Source: Mastigocoleus sp. MO_188.B34
Lineage (GTDB): Bacteria; Cyanobacteriota; Cyanobacteriia; Cyanobacteriales; Nostocaceae
Direction of reading: 5' to 3'
Assembly (NCBI RefSeq): GCF_030065675.1
Contig: NZ_JASJDK010000063.1
Span: forward strand, 1 to 41,266
Length of the DNA: 41,266 nucleotides
The notes beneath the pieces are model-generated. The model did no database searches, was not told where the DNA came from, and was given only the letters and a program-made list of their open reading frames with translations. Below are positions 1 to 9,606 of this stretch, piece after piece. Position 1 is the stretch's first letter; every line of letters starts with the position of its first letter. The position numbers were made by a program, and so were the translations under genes.

Positions 1-54
1 GTAGAGACGCGCCAGAGCCTGCGGCGTCGGCGTTAGCCTCTGGCGCGTCTCTAC
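1..54. repeat. GC-rich palindromic repeat (17-bp arms)
   Basis: Arms at 1-17 and 38-54 are perfect reverse complements (they begin GTAGAGACGC and end GCGTCTCTAC), with a 20-nt loop. Bases 14-33 recur exactly at 18225-18244, and 14-38 recur inverted at 32113-32137 with 23 of 25 bases matching. It is far more GC-rich than its surroundings. It looks like a dispersed non-coding palindromic element, and it may also act as a terminator for a gene left of the window, although no T tract follows. Confidence 0.8.
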
Positions 55-91
55 AGGATTTACCTATCCACAAGTCAAATATGATTGCTAT

Positions 92-727
92 ATGAGCGTA
101 TTTAACAAACTTAAAGCAACATTTCAGGAGTCCAGAAAATTATTACAGAAAACTCTTGGGGAATACATCATGTTTAGCTCACAAGCTAAGCAATTGATTT
201 TAAAGGAGAAAACAGTTTTACTGCTGTGTCAACAAGCCGAATCTAGAGTTGATCAACTAAAAAGCTTACAAACACATCCTGAAGAAGGATTAACTGCAAC
301 AATCGAACATCAGAAAGTTTTAGTTCAATTACATTTCACTCCAGAAAAAATAACCCTTAACCAAGATTCCCTTGAAGGCGAAATCCGTTTATTGAAATCT
401 CCTCAGTTTGAAACGGAATCAATAGTTTACCGTTCTCTCATTGCAGGTTGGAAAGTATTTTTGGGAGGTAAAATTCCTAATGGAGCTTTACCAAAAGAAG
501 TTAGGATTGAGAAAGATAAAATTTACTACACTTTTCCCCGAAATCAATTACAAGTTGCAGATGCTCTTTTCCATAGTCTTAAAAATGGTTCTGCGCTGCT
601 AACTAATCTCAAGCAGGGAGATTTAATTGTTGAAACTTCTGAAACTTTGAGTTGGAATGATTTCAAACTTCAGAATCTACTTCAAATTTTAACTACCAAA
701 TGGACAGGTGTAGAAACAGAGAAATAG
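92..727 (+). CDS. conserved-looking hypothetical protein (211 aa)
   Basis: I do not recognise a family. The product is soluble, with no signal peptide or membrane segment. Residues 1-60 are predicted by eye to be helical and charged (many K, Q, E), possibly a short coiled coil. Residues 65-200 alternate hydrophobic and polar positions as expected for a beta-rich domain (for example around LHFTPEKITL and GDLIVETSETLSW). The ATG at 92 is the first in frame; no clear Shine-Dalgarno is visible. It lies 660 bp upstream of an Hsp70-family gene on the same strand, too far apart and separated by debris to claim an operon. Confidence 0.6.
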   Translation: MSVFNKLKATFQESRKLLQKTLGEYIMFSSQAKQLILKEKTVLLLCQQAESRVDQLKSLQTHPEEGLTATIEHQKVLVQLHFTPEKITLNQDSLEGEIRLLKSPQFETESIVYRSLIAGWKVFLGGKIPNGALPKEVRIEKDKIYYTFPRNQLQVADALFHSLKNGSALLTNLKQGDLIVETSETLSWNDFKLQNLLQILTTKWTGVETEK

Positions 728-935
728 TTTTTATATTCGGCAAACTTAGTTAATAGCCTGAAGATGTTAGCCAAATTAATATATTACTCATTTTTCGATT
801 CATATCCCCAGTCCATTTCAATGGACTTATACTATTAGACTGGGATTTTAATCCCAGGTGTGAAAAGCGTAGTCGATAAAACAGATGCAAGATATAGGTT
901 AAGATTCAGTTTTCTGCAGTGCTATATCTATTTGA

Positions 936-1132
936 TTATTTGCTTTTCGTGATGTAGAAATTATCAAAACTGCTGGTACCATCAACAACCAACAGCCCGA
1001 AATCGGAATAGCGATCGCACCAATAGTTGAAGTTTATTAGTTGTTGGTGAATTTACTGTTGGTGCTCGACCTAATTTAGATGAAAGGTTAGCTGAAGCAC
1101 GTCTTCAGTACGCTATTTTGACTCGTCGGTAA
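936..1132 (+). pseudogene. possible degraded gene fragment in two frames
   Basis: Frame A (936-1040) reads open without a start as a protein-like string containing DVEIIKTAGTINN and PEIGIAIAPIVEV, then stops at 1038-1040. Frame B (1031-1132) continues with LLVVGEFTVGARPNLDERL and ends RLQYAILTRR-stop. The two overlap in different frames, as expected for a gene broken by a frameshift. The family is not recognised. This could be chance coding potential; the fragment is short. Confidence 0.35.
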
Positions 1133-1188
1133 ATGGGTAATGGGTAATTGGTAACTGGTAACTGTTAACTGGTAACTGGTAACTGATA
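1133..1188. repeat. short tandem repeat tract (STRR type)
   Basis: Seven-base units close to GGTAACT and GGGTAAT are repeated about eight times with drift. Such heptanucleotide STRRs are well known in heterocystous cyanobacterial genomes. It lies in a spacer and encodes nothing. Confidence 0.8.
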
Positions 1189-1386
1189 AATCTCCTTCGT
1201 ATTTGGATGTTGTAGGGGTTATATATTTCCATCTTCTCAAATAATAATAAATTATTGATAATATATTGCATTTATGGAAAAATCATCAATACCAAAAAAG
1301 TATGGTTTGACGATAAAATTAATTCTAAGAACAAAGATATATAATTCAAAAACTTGCTCTCAATACCTCTCAATTATTGATAAAAT

Positions 1387-2988
1387 ATGGCAATAGCAAT
1401 AGATTTTGGTACAAGTAATACAGTTATTGCTCGCTGGAATCCTGTTACCCAGCAGCCAGAGACTTTAAATATACCTAATTTATCAATTAAACAAAGTCTA
1501 AATCCGCCTTTAATTCCCAGTTTGGTCTATGTGGAAGATGCAGTCCAAGGAAAGATTTTAGTCGGACAACAAGTGCGCGATCGCGGTCTAGATCTGAGCG
1601 GTGAATCAAGATTTTTTCGCAGTTTTAAGCGGGGTATTGGGGCATCTATACCAGGATTTATGCCTGAGTTAGACGGACAAACTATCAATTTTGAACAGGT
1701 AGGAAAATGGTTTTTATCTGAAGTGATTTCCCAGTTAAGCGCAACAAATCCTGATGTGGGAGATTCTTTAGTATTGACAGTTCCTGTCGATAGTTTTGAA
1801 GCTTACCGTCACTGGTTGGGAGAAGTTTGTCAGGCTTTACCTGTAGAACAAGTACGCATGTTGGATGAACCAACAGCAGCAGCATTAGGCTATGGTTTGA
1901 CAGAGCAAGACAATCTGTTAGTAATTGATTTTGGTGGTGGAACCCTAGATTTATCTTTGGTACAGTTGGATAAAAGCGTTAAAAACACCACAAAACCTGT
2001 GGGTTTTTTGTTGAAGTGGGGAAATAAATCTTTAGCAGAAGACTCCAAACAAAAGGTAAAAACTGCTCGAGTATTAGCAAAGGCTGGGCAAAATTTGGGA
2101 GGAACCGATATTGATAATTGGATAGTCGATTATTTTGCCAAAACTCAAGGACTAGCAGTAACTCCCCTCACCACAAGATTAGCTGAAAAGGTAAAAATTA
2201 AACTTTCCACCCAATCCCAAGCCAGTGAAGTTTATTTTAATGATGAAACCTTTGAAAGTTACGAATTAGAACTAAATCGCGAAACCCTAGAAAATATTCT
2301 CAAAGAAAACTCATTTTTTGAGTTATTAGATGAATCAATGACGTCTCTTTTGCAGCAAGCACGACGTCAGGGAATAGAAGTTACAGATATTGATGCAGTG
2401 CTATTAGTTGGTGGAACATCACAATTAACAGCTTTACAGTCATGGGTAAAGCAGTATTTTGAACCAAACAAAGTTAGATGCGAACGTCCTTTTGAAGCGA
2501 TCGCCCAAGGAGCATTACAACTCGCACAAGGCTTAGAAATTAAAGATTTTCTCTATCACAGTTATGGAATTCGCTATTGGGATAGACGCAATAAACGCCA
2601 TAATTGGCATCCTATCATTCCTCCCGGACAGCCCTACCCTATGAGTAACCCAGTCGAGTTAGTGTTGGGAGCTTCCATGGAAAATCAACCCAGCATTGAA
2701 TTAATCATGGGTGAATTGGGTGCAGATGCGGGTGCAACAGAAGTTTATTTTGATGGCGATCGCTTAGTTACCCGTCGTTTAGAAAGTGAGCGAACTAGTG
2801 TCACTCCCCTTAATGATAAAGATGGTGCTAGAAGTATTGCAAAACTAACACCACCAGGTTTTCCAGGTAGCGATCGAATTAAAATTTGTTTTCAAGTGGA
2901 CGAAAAAAGATTTTTGCGCATTACTGTCGAAGACCTATTAACCCACGAAACCCTCTTGGAAAATCAATTAGTAGCACAATTGAGTTGA
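1387..2988 (+). CDS. Hsp70-family ATPase (short DnaK-like protein, 533 aa)
   Basis: The protein has an actin/Hsp70-type nucleotide-binding domain over about residues 1-385. The phosphate-1 loop is AIDFGTSNT near the N-terminus, the connect-1 region EPTAAALGYG is at 161-170, the phosphate-2 loop DFGGGTLDLS is at 181-190, and an adenosine motif LLVGGTSQL lies near 340. The region after 385 is only about 150 residues, shorter than the substrate-binding domain plus lid of true DnaK, and it lacks the DnaK C-terminal EEVD-like tail. It is therefore an Hsp70-like protein of the kind common in cyanobacteria, presumably a cytosolic ATPase or chaperone with unknown clients. It is monocistronic as far as seen. 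Confidence 0.9.
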   Translation: MAIAIDFGTSNTVIARWNPVTQQPETLNIPNLSIKQSLNPPLIPSLVYVEDAVQGKILVGQQVRDRGLDLSGESRFFRSFKRGIGASIPGFMPELDGQTINFEQVGKWFLSEVISQLSATNPDVGDSLVLTVPVDSFEAYRHWLGEVCQALPVEQVRMLDEPTAAALGYGLTEQDNLLVIDFGGGTLDLSLVQLDKSVKNTTKPVGFLLKWGNKSLAEDSKQKVKTARVLAKAGQNLGGTDIDNWIVDYFAKTQGLAVTPLTTRLAEKVKIKLSTQSQASEVYFNDETFESYELELNRETLENILKENSFFELLDESMTSLLQQARRQGIEVTDIDAVLLVGGTSQLTALQSWVKQYFEPNKVRCERPFEAIAQGALQLAQGLEIKDFLYHSYGIRYWDRRNKRHNWHPIIPPGQPYPMSNPVELVLGASMENQPSIELIMGELGADAGATEVYFDGDRLVTRRLESERTSVTPLNDKDGARSIAKLTPPGFPGSDRIKICFQVDEKRFLRITVEDLLTHETLLENQLVAQLS

Positions 2989-3055
2989 GATTGGGGGATT
3001 GCTATTGAAGATTTGGGATTGGGAATAGGAAAAAATTTATATGACCCATTACCAA

Positions 3056-3556
3056 TTACCGTTTCACAATAACCGGCGTTCCCACTCTCGCCCATTGATA
3101 TAGCATCCGAGCATGTTTTACAGATAAATTTACACAACCGTGACTACCAGGAACGTTGAAGTTTTTACGCCAAGGAGCGCCATGAATTGCATAACCTTCA
3201 TGGTAGTACATTGTGTAAGGAACATTGGCAATATCATACCCATCACCACGCATCCGGGTAGAGCGTAATTTGGTCTGAACGCGATATTTACCTGTGGGTG
3301 TAGGTGTTGAACGTTTTCCTGTAGAAACAGGCATCATATAAACTATTGTTTTTTCATCCCATGCTCTTAGCACCTGATCTGATAAGTCAATCTCAATTCG
3401 CCTTCGAGGAGTAACTGTATTACTTTTTGCTACCGCGTGCGCTTCCGCAGTTGATATTTTGGGAGAAGAATATAACAGTGTTGTCAAACCCAGTATAAGA
3501 GCTGCACAAGCTGTTGCCGAATTACTTCCAAAAGCGTGGCAAATTATTTTTTTCAT
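3056..3556 (-). CDS. L,D-transpeptidase (YkuD domain), exported
   Basis: This 166-aa protein has a basic, hydrophobic N-terminal segment (about residues 12-32) that acts as a signal peptide or anchor, followed by a YkuD catalytic domain (about 52-166). The signature is visible: His125 in AIHGAPW, then SHGCVNL at 138-144 with the catalytic Cys141. The family forms 3-3 or protein-anchoring crosslinks in peptidoglycan in the periplasm. The domain is minimal, with no LysM or binding module. It converges on the Hsp70-type gene, with 67 bp of STRR-like sequence between the two stop codons. Confidence 0.92.
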   Translation of the reverse strand: MKKIICHAFGSNSATACAALILGLTTLLYSSPKISTAEAHAVAKSNTVTPRRRIEIDLSDQVLRAWDEKTIVYMMPVSTGKRSTPTPTGKYRVQTKLRSTRMRGDGYDIANVPYTMYYHEGYAIHGAPWRKNFNVPGSHGCVNLSVKHARMLYQWARVGTPVIVKR

Positions 3557-3863
3557 TTTATTTTCTCTTTCTTATTGTCTAAATAGTTATTTCAAATTCT
3601 GAAGCCTGTTAATTTTATGACTCTAAAATTAAACAATTTCTGTTTATTGAGTTATTTATGCAAAATTACTGTTGTTACTGAGAGAAAATTACAAGTTTTT
3701 TTAAGTCAATTTATGTTTTTATTTCCCAGTCAATCCAGAAATATTTACCAAGCCCTACAGGCTAAAGTAATTTAGCTAATTTGGTTGAGAAAAATTCAAT
3801 CATCTGTATTAATTATGACTGATATCTCACTCACATTCAATAATTATTCATATGCCAAAAATA
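3557..3863. other. AT-rich spacer, nothing recognised
   Basis: This separates the L,D-transpeptidase start from the tRNA. It is likely to hold the transpeptidase promoter on the minus strand. I see no gene, terminator or repeat in it. Confidence 0.5.
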
Positions 3864-3936
3864 TGGAGCTAAGCGGATTCGAACCGCTGACCCCCTCAAT
3901 GCCATTGAGGTGCTCTACCAACTGAGCTATAACCCC
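3864..3936 (-). tRNA. tRNA-Ala (anticodon GGC)
   Basis: Read on the minus strand, the 73-nt sequence folds as a complete cloverleaf. The acceptor stem GGGGTTA pairs with TAGCTCC, the D arm carries AGCTCAGTTGG, and the anticodon arm CCTCA-ATGGCAT-TGAGG puts GGC at positions 34-36. The T arm contains GGTTCGAATCC and the discriminator base is A. CCA is not encoded: the genomic bases after the discriminator are ATA. It reads alanine codons GCC and GCU. Confidence 0.97.
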
Positions 3937-4320
3937 GGATAATGCATCTCTAATCTTGTATTAATAAAGAATGTTTTGTCAAGTACATATATCTATAAAA
4001 TAGAATTTCTAAGCTTACAATCTTTAGAGTTAACAACTTCATCTGTATGATTTAATTTTCAGATGTTGGCATATCAGACGTAAACAAAGTATTACTCGAC
4101 AAGTTAAATTCGACGATAGAGATACTAACAACTAACAAAAATAGATTTTCACAAAGTCGCAAAATTTGTCAATAAGTAATTTAATATATCTTTAAATATA
4201 TACAAACAACTTTTTGCTCAAATACAAAGATATTTTTAACTTGTTTACTTGTAGTTTTTTGCAATTGTTATTTTTCAAGACAGAATGACATCTTAACAAA
4301 AGATGGATAAAATGTTTCAA
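3937..4320. other. AT-rich spacer, nothing recognised
   Basis: It lies between the tRNA 5' end and the small membrane-protein gene. It is AT-rich, with T and A runs near 4250-4280. It contains no reading frame worth calling and no convincing hairpin. Confidence 0.45.
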
Positions 4321-4509
4321 TTAAGAGTGGAGCAAATAGCTCATACAATTACCCATTAAAAAATACACAACCATCATTGCTGCCGCCGCAAGAGCAACTA
4401 GCAAACCAGCCAGCATCAAGGAAAACTCCTTGTTTTCAAAAGCTTTTTCCATTAGATGCAACGACCAGGCTACTAGTGCGACATCAAGAACTAAAATTGG
4501 AACCAACAT
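4321..4509 (-). CDS. small two-helix membrane protein (62 aa)
   Basis: The sequence shows two hydrophobic segments, about residues 1-17 and 30-54 (the latter alanine-rich, AGLLVALAAAAMMVVYFL), separated by a charged turn HLMEKAFENKEFS. The size and pattern suit a genuine small inner- or thylakoid-membrane protein. I do not recognise a family. It stands alone on its strand, 115 bp downstream of the hisF stop, and could be co-transcribed with hisF. Confidence 0.6.
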   Translation of the reverse strand: MLVPILVLDVALVAWSLHLMEKAFENKEFSLMLAGLLVALAAAAMMVVYFLMGNCMSYLLHS

Positions 4510-4623
4510 AATCTACTTTAAATTATATTAATTCTTGTAAATTTATATTAACATTCTTTTCGGAAAGTGTGTGCAATTCCATGCAATTCAATTTAGGTTT
4601 ATTGTGCTGGAAATTAATGAGAA

Positions 4624-5397
4624 TTAATCATTTATCCTGACAGGAACTTTATGTTCCTGTAGGTATGTTTTGATTTCTGCTACACTCAATTGTCCATAGT
4701 GTAGTAGTGATGCTAACAACGCAGCTTCAGCTTTACCATCAGTCAACGCTGCATGAATATGTTGACAATTACCCGCACCACCAGAAGCAACAACAGGAAT
4801 TTGTACAGCATCGGAAATAGCTCTTGTCAATTCCAAGTCATATCCTGCCTGCGTTCCATCAGCATCCATACTAGTTACCAGCAGTTCTCCAGCACCGCGT
4901 TTTTCTACTTCTTTTGCCCATTCCAAGGCATCGAGACCAGTATTTTCGCGTCCACCTTTAACATATACATCCCACCCAGGATGTTCCGAATTCGTGCGAC
5001 GTCTAGCATCTATTGCAACAACTATGCATTGATTGCCAAAACGTTCGCTTGCACGGTCGATTAAGTCTGGGTTTCGTACAGCCGCAGAATTAATACTAAC
5101 CTTATCTGCCCCAGCTCGTAACAGATTTTTAACATTTTCTAAGGTTTGGATCCCACCGCCTACTGTGAGGGGAATGAAGACCTGTTCTGCTGTCCGGTAA
5201 ACGACGTCAATAATAGTATCTCGGTTTTCATGAGAGGCTGTAATATCTAGAAACACTAACTCGTCTGCGCCTGCTTCGTTGTAAACTTTTGCTAATTCTA
5301 CGGGATCTCCTGCATCTTTAAGGTCAACAAAGTTAACTCCTTTGACAACTCGTCCCGCCCGAACATCTAAGCACGGTAAGATTCTTTTGGCTAACAT
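4624..5397 (-). CDS. hisF: imidazole glycerol phosphate synthase, cyclase subunit HisF
   Basis: This 257-aa TIM-barrel protein matches HisF throughout. It starts [11 protein letters not shown] with the catalytic Asp11, has the phosphate-binding GGGIQTLE near 80-86, and carries the second catalytic aspartate Asp130 in VVAIDARR. A phosphate-gripping segment VASGGAG lies near 200. With HisH it converts PRFAR plus ammonia to imidazole glycerol phosphate and AICAR in histidine synthesis. The length is normal. No other his genes are adjacent, which is usual for cyanobacteria, where the pathway is scattered. Confidence 0.97.
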   Translation of the reverse strand: MLAKRILPCLDVRAGRVVKGVNFVDLKDAGDPVELAKVYNEAGADELVFLDITASHENRDTIIDVVYRTAEQVFIPLTVGGGIQTLENVKNLLRAGADKVSINSAAVRNPDLIDRASERFGNQCIVVAIDARRRTNSEHPGWDVYVKGGRENTGLDALEWAKEVEKRGAGELLVTSMDADGTQAGYDLELTRAISDAVQIPVVASGGAGNCQHIHAALTDGKAEAALLASLLHYGQLSVAEIKTYLQEHKVPVRIND

Positions 5398-5815
5398 AAG
5401 GAATTTTGACTCCTGAGTAATTACCCGGAAAATAAATTTTAATTAAAACTGACGAGCTGATTTGAGGGTGAAAAGAAAAAGATTTGCACCCGTATTTTTA
5501 CCCAATAAGACAGCATACATGATAAAGCTTCAGAATAAGACCATAACCCCAAAGCTTTTTTCACAGAGCCAGATTGAAATTCTCCAAGCCCCTCTGTCAC
5601 AAATACTTTGAGGAGAATATAAAATTCTTCACCCTTACTTAATTCAGCCAAATATCTCATTCCCAATGAGAAAAGTTATTTTGATTTTTGTCAATTAATC
5701 TTTGTTTTCGGAATTGGGGAAGGAAATGAAGGTAAAATTTTTGCATCGTCGTCACATTTTTTCTGTCTTCAGCACTCTTCAAGTTTTACAAGTAGAAGTC
5801 GATAGCCGGTGAATT
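5398..5815. other. divergent spacer between hisF and ruvB
   Basis: This 418-bp region must carry the promoters of both divergent genes. A 75-codon minus-strand frame (5439-5666) exists, but it has no recognisable domain or ribosome binding site and is not called. No clear operator or hairpin is seen. Confidence 0.45.
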
Positions 5816-6919
5816 ATGGCAATTATCTCCTCCAAAAAACACCCTCCAGAACCAGGTAAAAAACCCAAATCAAAAAGGGAAAAAGCTAAATCTTCTCCCC
5901 CCAATGAAAATCTTTTACAACCACAAGCAGCCAAGGACGAAGAGGGTAAGCCAGAAGAGAGCATTCGCCCCCAACGTTTTGCTGACTATATTGGGCAAAA
6001 AGATTTAAAAGATGTATTAGCAATTGCAATTGAAGCAGCCAAGTCCAGAGGTGAAGTATTAGATCACCTACTTTTGTATGGTCCCCCCGGATTGGGAAAA
6101 ACCACAATGGCAATGATTTTAGCTGCAGAAATGGAGGTGAATTATAAAATTACTAGTGCACCCGCTCTGGAAAGACCCAGGGATATTATGGGGTTATTAG
6201 TGAATATCAAACCTGGAGATATTTTATTTATTGATGAAATTCATCGCCTCTCGCGGATGACAGAGGAAATATTATATCCCGCAATGGAAGATTTTCGTTT
6301 AGATATTACTGTGGGTAAAGGTGCTAGTGCTCGAACACGCAGTATCCCACTGTCAAAGTTTACTCTAGTTGGGGCTACAACCCGTGTCGGTGCTTTAACT
6401 TCTCCATTGCGCGATCGCTTCGGTTTAATTCAAAAGTTACGTTTCTATGAAGTAGATGAACTTAGTCAAATCGTTCTTCGCAGTTCTAAATTACTTAAAA
6501 CGCCTGTGAGTGATGATGGTGCAGCAGAAATTGCCCGACGAGCGCGAGGAACGCCACGTATCGCAAATAGATTACTCAAACGCGTCCGTGATTATGCTGA
6601 AGTAAAAAAGAGTGGTGAAATTACGGAAGAGGTTGCAGGGGAAGCATTACAATTATTTCAAGTTGACCCCTGTGGTTTAGATTGGACAGACCGGCGAATG
6701 TTGAGCGTTATTATCGAACAATTTAATGGTGGACCTGTAGGTCTAGAAACTATTGCAGCTGCGACCGGTGAAGATACCCAAACAATTGAGGAAGTTTACG
6801 AACCTTATTTGATGCAAATTGGGTATTTACATCGAACTCCGCGCGGAAGAGTTGCAACTGCAGCAGCTTATAAACACTTAGGTTTCAAACCACCTAATGA
6901 ACAATTATCTTTGTTGTAG
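5816..6919 (+). CDS. ruvB: Holliday junction branch-migration ATPase RuvB
   Basis: The 367-aa protein contains a AAA+ core with Walker [10 protein letters not shown] (89-97), Walker B FIDEIH (138-143) and sensor-1/arginine-finger motif GATTR (186-190). A C-terminal winged-helix region follows, including [22 protein letters not shown]. RuvB hexamers drive RuvA-bound Holliday junctions during recombination repair. An N-terminal lysine-, proline- and serine-rich extension of about 45 residues precedes the conserved [11 protein letters not shown], as in many cyanobacterial RuvB proteins. The ATG at 5816 is the first start in frame. ruvA and ruvC are not nearby. Confidence 0.97.
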   Translation: MAIISSKKHPPEPGKKPKSKREKAKSSPPNENLLQPQAAKDEEGKPEESIRPQRFADYIGQKDLKDVLAIAIEAAKSRGEVLDHLLLYGPPGLGKTTMAMILAAEMEVNYKITSAPALERPRDIMGLLVNIKPGDILFIDEIHRLSRMTEEILYPAMEDFRLDITVGKGASARTRSIPLSKFTLVGATTRVGALTSPLRDRFGLIQKLRFYEVDELSQIVLRSSKLLKTPVSDDGAAEIARRARGTPRIANRLLKRVRDYAEVKKSGEITEEVAGEALQLFQVDPCGLDWTDRRMLSVIIEQFNGGPVGLETIAAATGEDTQTIEEVYEPYLMQIGYLHRTPRGRVATAAAYKHLGFKPPNEQLSLL

Positions 6920-6925
6920 TGTCGG

Positions 6926-7040
6926 CAATTGGGGATTGGCGACTGGCGACTGGGGATTGGCGACTGGGGCTGGCGAGAAAATTACTTAACCATCCTTATA
7001 CGAAGTTGTCGCCCCATAATCGCCAATCCCTATATGACGT
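6926..7040. repeat. STRR tract with inverted partner
   Basis: Downstream of ruvB, units of GGGGATTGGCGACT are repeated three times (6926-6973). A short inverted counterpart CGCCAATCCC occurs near 7021-7030, so the transcript could fold back. It encodes nothing. Confidence 0.65.
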
Positions 7041-7160
7041 GTAGATACTGACGTGTCTGTGTGTCTTTGCTCGCGCTCCGCTTTTCTAATGCATCACCAC
7101 ACTTGCGCGAACCCCAATTCCCAATCCCTCAATTCTCACAAACTAATAACTGTCAAAGTA

Positions 7161-7967
7161 ATGCTTAAATTAATTGGGATTTTACTAAGTTTATTGTTAA
7201 TTTTTAATTGGGCTGAACCAGTTTTTGCTCAAACTCAAATATCTCTCATCACAAATGAAGAACTAAAAATCGGAGATGAATTAGCTAAGAAAGCTTTTAC
7301 TGCAATGAGTAGGGGTGACCTAGAAGGAGCAGAAACTTACTGGACGCAGATTATCGAGAAATTTCCCACCAATCCTGCAGCTTGGAGTAATCGAGGAAAT
7401 TTGAAAATTAGTCAAAACAAACTCGAAGATGCTGTCACAGATTTCGACCGAGCTATAGAGTTAGCACCCAACATCACCGACTCTTATTTAAATCGAGGAA
7501 CAGCATTTGAAGGCTTGGGGAGATGGGATGATGCGATCGCTGATTATAATTACGTCCTGAAGCTAGATCCTAATGATGCAATGGCGTATAACAATCGCGG
7601 TAATGCTTACGGTGGATTAGGTAAATGGGATTTGGCGATCGCTGACTACCAGAAATCAATGAAAATCGATCCGAAGTTTTCCTTAGCACGGGCTAACTAT
7701 GCTTTTGCTTTATACGAACTAGGTAAAAAAGAACAAGCAACCCGAGAAATTAAAAATATTGTTCGTAAATATCCCCAGTCTGCCGATATGCGGGCTGCAT
7801 TAACTGTGGTTCTTTGGGCTGCAGGAAAAAGAGGAGAAGCTGAAAGTAACTGGGTCGCAGCCTACGGAATAGACCGTAGATATAAAGATATTGATTGGGT
7901 GAAGAATATTCGACGTTGGCCTCCAAGCATGGTAGCAGGATTAGAAAAATTCTTGAAGATTAAATAA
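7161..7967 (+). CDS. exported tetratricopeptide-repeat protein
   Basis: I place the start at the ATG at 7161. It begins a textbook signal peptide (MLKLIGILLSLLLIF, cleavage expected after VFA near residue 23). An upstream in-frame start at 7053 would add 36 residues that look non-coding. Three to four TPR motifs follow: AAWSNRGNLKISQNKLEDA, SYLNRGTAFEGLGRWDDAI, AYNNRGNAYGGLGKWDLAI and ARANYAFALYELGKKEQA. The protein, about 268 aa, should sit in the periplasm or thylakoid lumen and act as a protein-binding scaffold. A related soluble TPR architecture is common in cyanobacteria; the partner is unknown. Confidence 0.85.
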   Translation: MLKLIGILLSLLLIFNWAEPVFAQTQISLITNEELKIGDELAKKAFTAMSRGDLEGAETYWTQIIEKFPTNPAAWSNRGNLKISQNKLEDAVTDFDRAIELAPNITDSYLNRGTAFEGLGRWDDAIADYNYVLKLDPNDAMAYNNRGNAYGGLGKWDLAIADYQKSMKIDPKFSLARANYAFALYELGKKEQATREIKNIVRKYPQSADMRAALTVVLWAAGKRGEAESNWVAAYGIDRRYKDIDWVKNIRRWPPSMVAGLEKFLKIK

Positions 7968-8331
7968 AATAACTTAAATAAAATTAAATTGATTTAATTT
8001 CAATTTTTTCTAATAGTAATAATTACTATAGATAATGCACTTATGTTGTTTACTGGACGTAAGTGCATTATCTATATCTATCTTATGGGAGCTTGATAAA
8101 TTAGTAATCTTACCCCTATAAGATTAAAATAATCTATTTCGATCTCTGGGAAGAAACATGTATCTACCCAAATCCGTCTTTAAAACCCTTTCTGTTTACC
8201 AAAGCCTTAGCCTGGAGTAAATAAAAAGTCAAGGGTATTAAAAACAGGATTTGTAATAAATTACCGAATTATTGTTTCGGCGCTTGTATTTGAAATTATC
8301 TATTAACCCGTTAGAAAACCGATATTATAAA
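7968..8331. other. spacer with long stem-loop
   Basis: Between the TPR gene and the glycosyltransferase there is one prominent 18-bp stem-loop at 8028-8075 (listed separately). The rest is AT-rich and carries the presumed glycosyltransferase promoter. No gene is seen. Confidence 0.5.
8028..8075. terminator. 18-bp stem-loop downstream of TPR gene
   Basis: The arms 8028-8045 (starts ATAGATAATGCAC) and 8058-8075 (ends GTGCATTATCTAT) pair over 18 positions with one G-T pair, around a 12-nt loop. It lies 60 bp after the TPR stop codon. No T tract follows on either strand, so it may be a transcript-stabilising hairpin or a small palindromic repeat, not a standard intrinsic terminator. Confidence 0.5.
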
Positions 8332-9606
8332 ATGACTCACTTTGGCATTATTTGTCCACCAGCGACCGGACATCTCAATCCAATGATTGCTTTGGGAAAT
8401 GAACTACACAGACGGGGTCATCGCGTTACAGCGATCGGTCTACTGGATATTAAAGCGATCGTTTTAGCAGCAGGATTGGAATTTTTCCCGATTTTAGAAT
8501 CTGAGTTTCCCCCTGGTTCAACAACTGAATATTTTCGCAAGTTAGGAAAATTTAATGGTTTAGCAGGATTGCGCTGTACCATTGAGTTACTTCAAGAATT
8601 ATCTGTCTCATTTTTACATCGCGCACCCCAAGCGATTAAAACTGCTGGGATCGAATTACTGTTGATAGATGAAGCTTTATCTGCAGGAATTACTATTGCG
8701 GAACATTTGAATATCCCATTTGTAACTGTATGTTCCAGTTTGCTCCTAAAAGGAGAAGATGTTGTCCCTCCGTATTTCACAACTTGGGATTATAATCTGG
8801 CATGGTGGGCATTAATTCGCAATCAAGTTGGTTATGCTTTTTTGCACAATTTGCTCAAACCAATACAAAAAACAATAGCTGATTATCGTTGTGAGTGGAA
8901 TTTAGAACCATATTCTCACAACTATTCCTCGGAATTAAGATTAGCAACTCTGAGTCAACAACCACCAGAGTTTGAATTTCCCAGACGCCAACTTCCCTCA
9001 AATTTTTACTTTACTGGACCATTACATCATCCTAGGACGCGTCAAAATGTTGACTTCCCATTTGAAAAGTTAAGTGGAAAAAGGTTGATTTATGCCTCGT
9101 TAGGAACGGTACAAAATCAGATTCAGTATATTTTTTCCTATATTGCTGAAGCTTGCGCCGCGCCAGATGTGCAGTTAGTAATATCTTTGGGTGGTTCTCT
9201 TGAACCTGAAGAATTACCAAAATTACCTGGAAATCCAGTAGTTGTAAAATATGCACCTCAACTAGAGTTATTGCAAAAAGCTAGTCTAACAATCACTCAT
9301 GGAGGGATGAACACAACCTTAGAATCTCTAAGTAATGGAGTCCCTTTGGTTGTAATTCCGATTACTAACAGTCAACCGGGTGTCGCCACACGTATTGCTT
9401 GGTCTGGAGCAGGTGAATTTATTCCACTCAATAAATTAACTGTTGCTAATTTAAGGAATACAGTTCAAAGGGTAATGACAGAGGATTTCTACAGGCAAAA
9501 TGCTGAAAGATTACAAGAAGATATTCAGTACGCTGGTGGTCTAGAAGCTGCTGCAAATATTATTGTTGGGACAACAGCATCCATTAAAAAACTTGTTAGC
9601 GCTTGA
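8332..9606 (+). CDS. glycosyltransferase, UGT/MGT (GT1) family
   Basis: I start at the ATG at 8332 (MTHFGIICPPATGHLNPM), which is where GT1-B enzymes begin. A TTG at 8272 would add 20 unconserved residues. The 425-aa protein has the N-terminal acceptor Rossmann half with the GHLNP motif and a C-terminal donor half with YASLGT, PQLELL and the signature HGGMNTTLESLSNGVPLV. The relatives include macrolide/zeaxanthin-type glucosyltransferases (CrtX-like), so a carotenoid or lipid acceptor is plausible but not shown. It stands alone with a 900-bp empty region after it. Confidence 0.88.
   Translation: MTHFGIICPPATGHLNPMIALGNELHRRGHRVTAIGLLDIKAIVLAAGLEFFPILESEFPPGSTTEYFRKLGKFNGLAGLRCTIELLQELSVSFLHRAPQAIKTAGIELLLIDEALSAGITIAEHLNIPFVTVCSSLLLKGEDVVPPYFTTWDYNLAWWALIRNQVGYAFLHNLLKPIQKTIADYRCEWNLEPYSHNYSSELRLATLSQQPPEFEFPRRQLPSNFYFTGPLHHPRTRQNVDFPFEKLSGKRLIYASLGTVQNQIQYIFSYIAEACAAPDVQLVISLGGSLEPEELPKLPGNPVVVKYAPQLELLQKASLTITHGGMNTTLESLSNGVPLVVIPITNSQPGVATRIAWSGAGEFIPLNKLTVANLRNTVQRVMTEDFYRQNAERLQEDIQYAGGLEAAANIIVGTTASIKKLVSA

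Larger units (their letters stand above)
728..1386. other. gene-free spacer with gene debris and an STRR tract
   Basis: No intact gene is seen. It contains two short reading-frame fragments (936-1132, listed separately) and a short tandem repeat tract (1133-1188). The last 200 bp upstream of the Hsp70-type gene are very AT-rich and should hold its promoter, but no convincing -35/-10 pair or ribosome binding site stands out. Confidence 0.6.

Noticed and set aside
5439-5666. 75-codon minus-strand frame between hisF and ruvB
   Set aside because: No recognisable domain, no ribosome binding site, and it fills the divergent promoter region; more likely chance.
7053-7160. 36-residue N-terminal extension of the TPR protein
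   Set aside because: A clear signal peptide begins at the ATG at 7161; the extension has no coding character.
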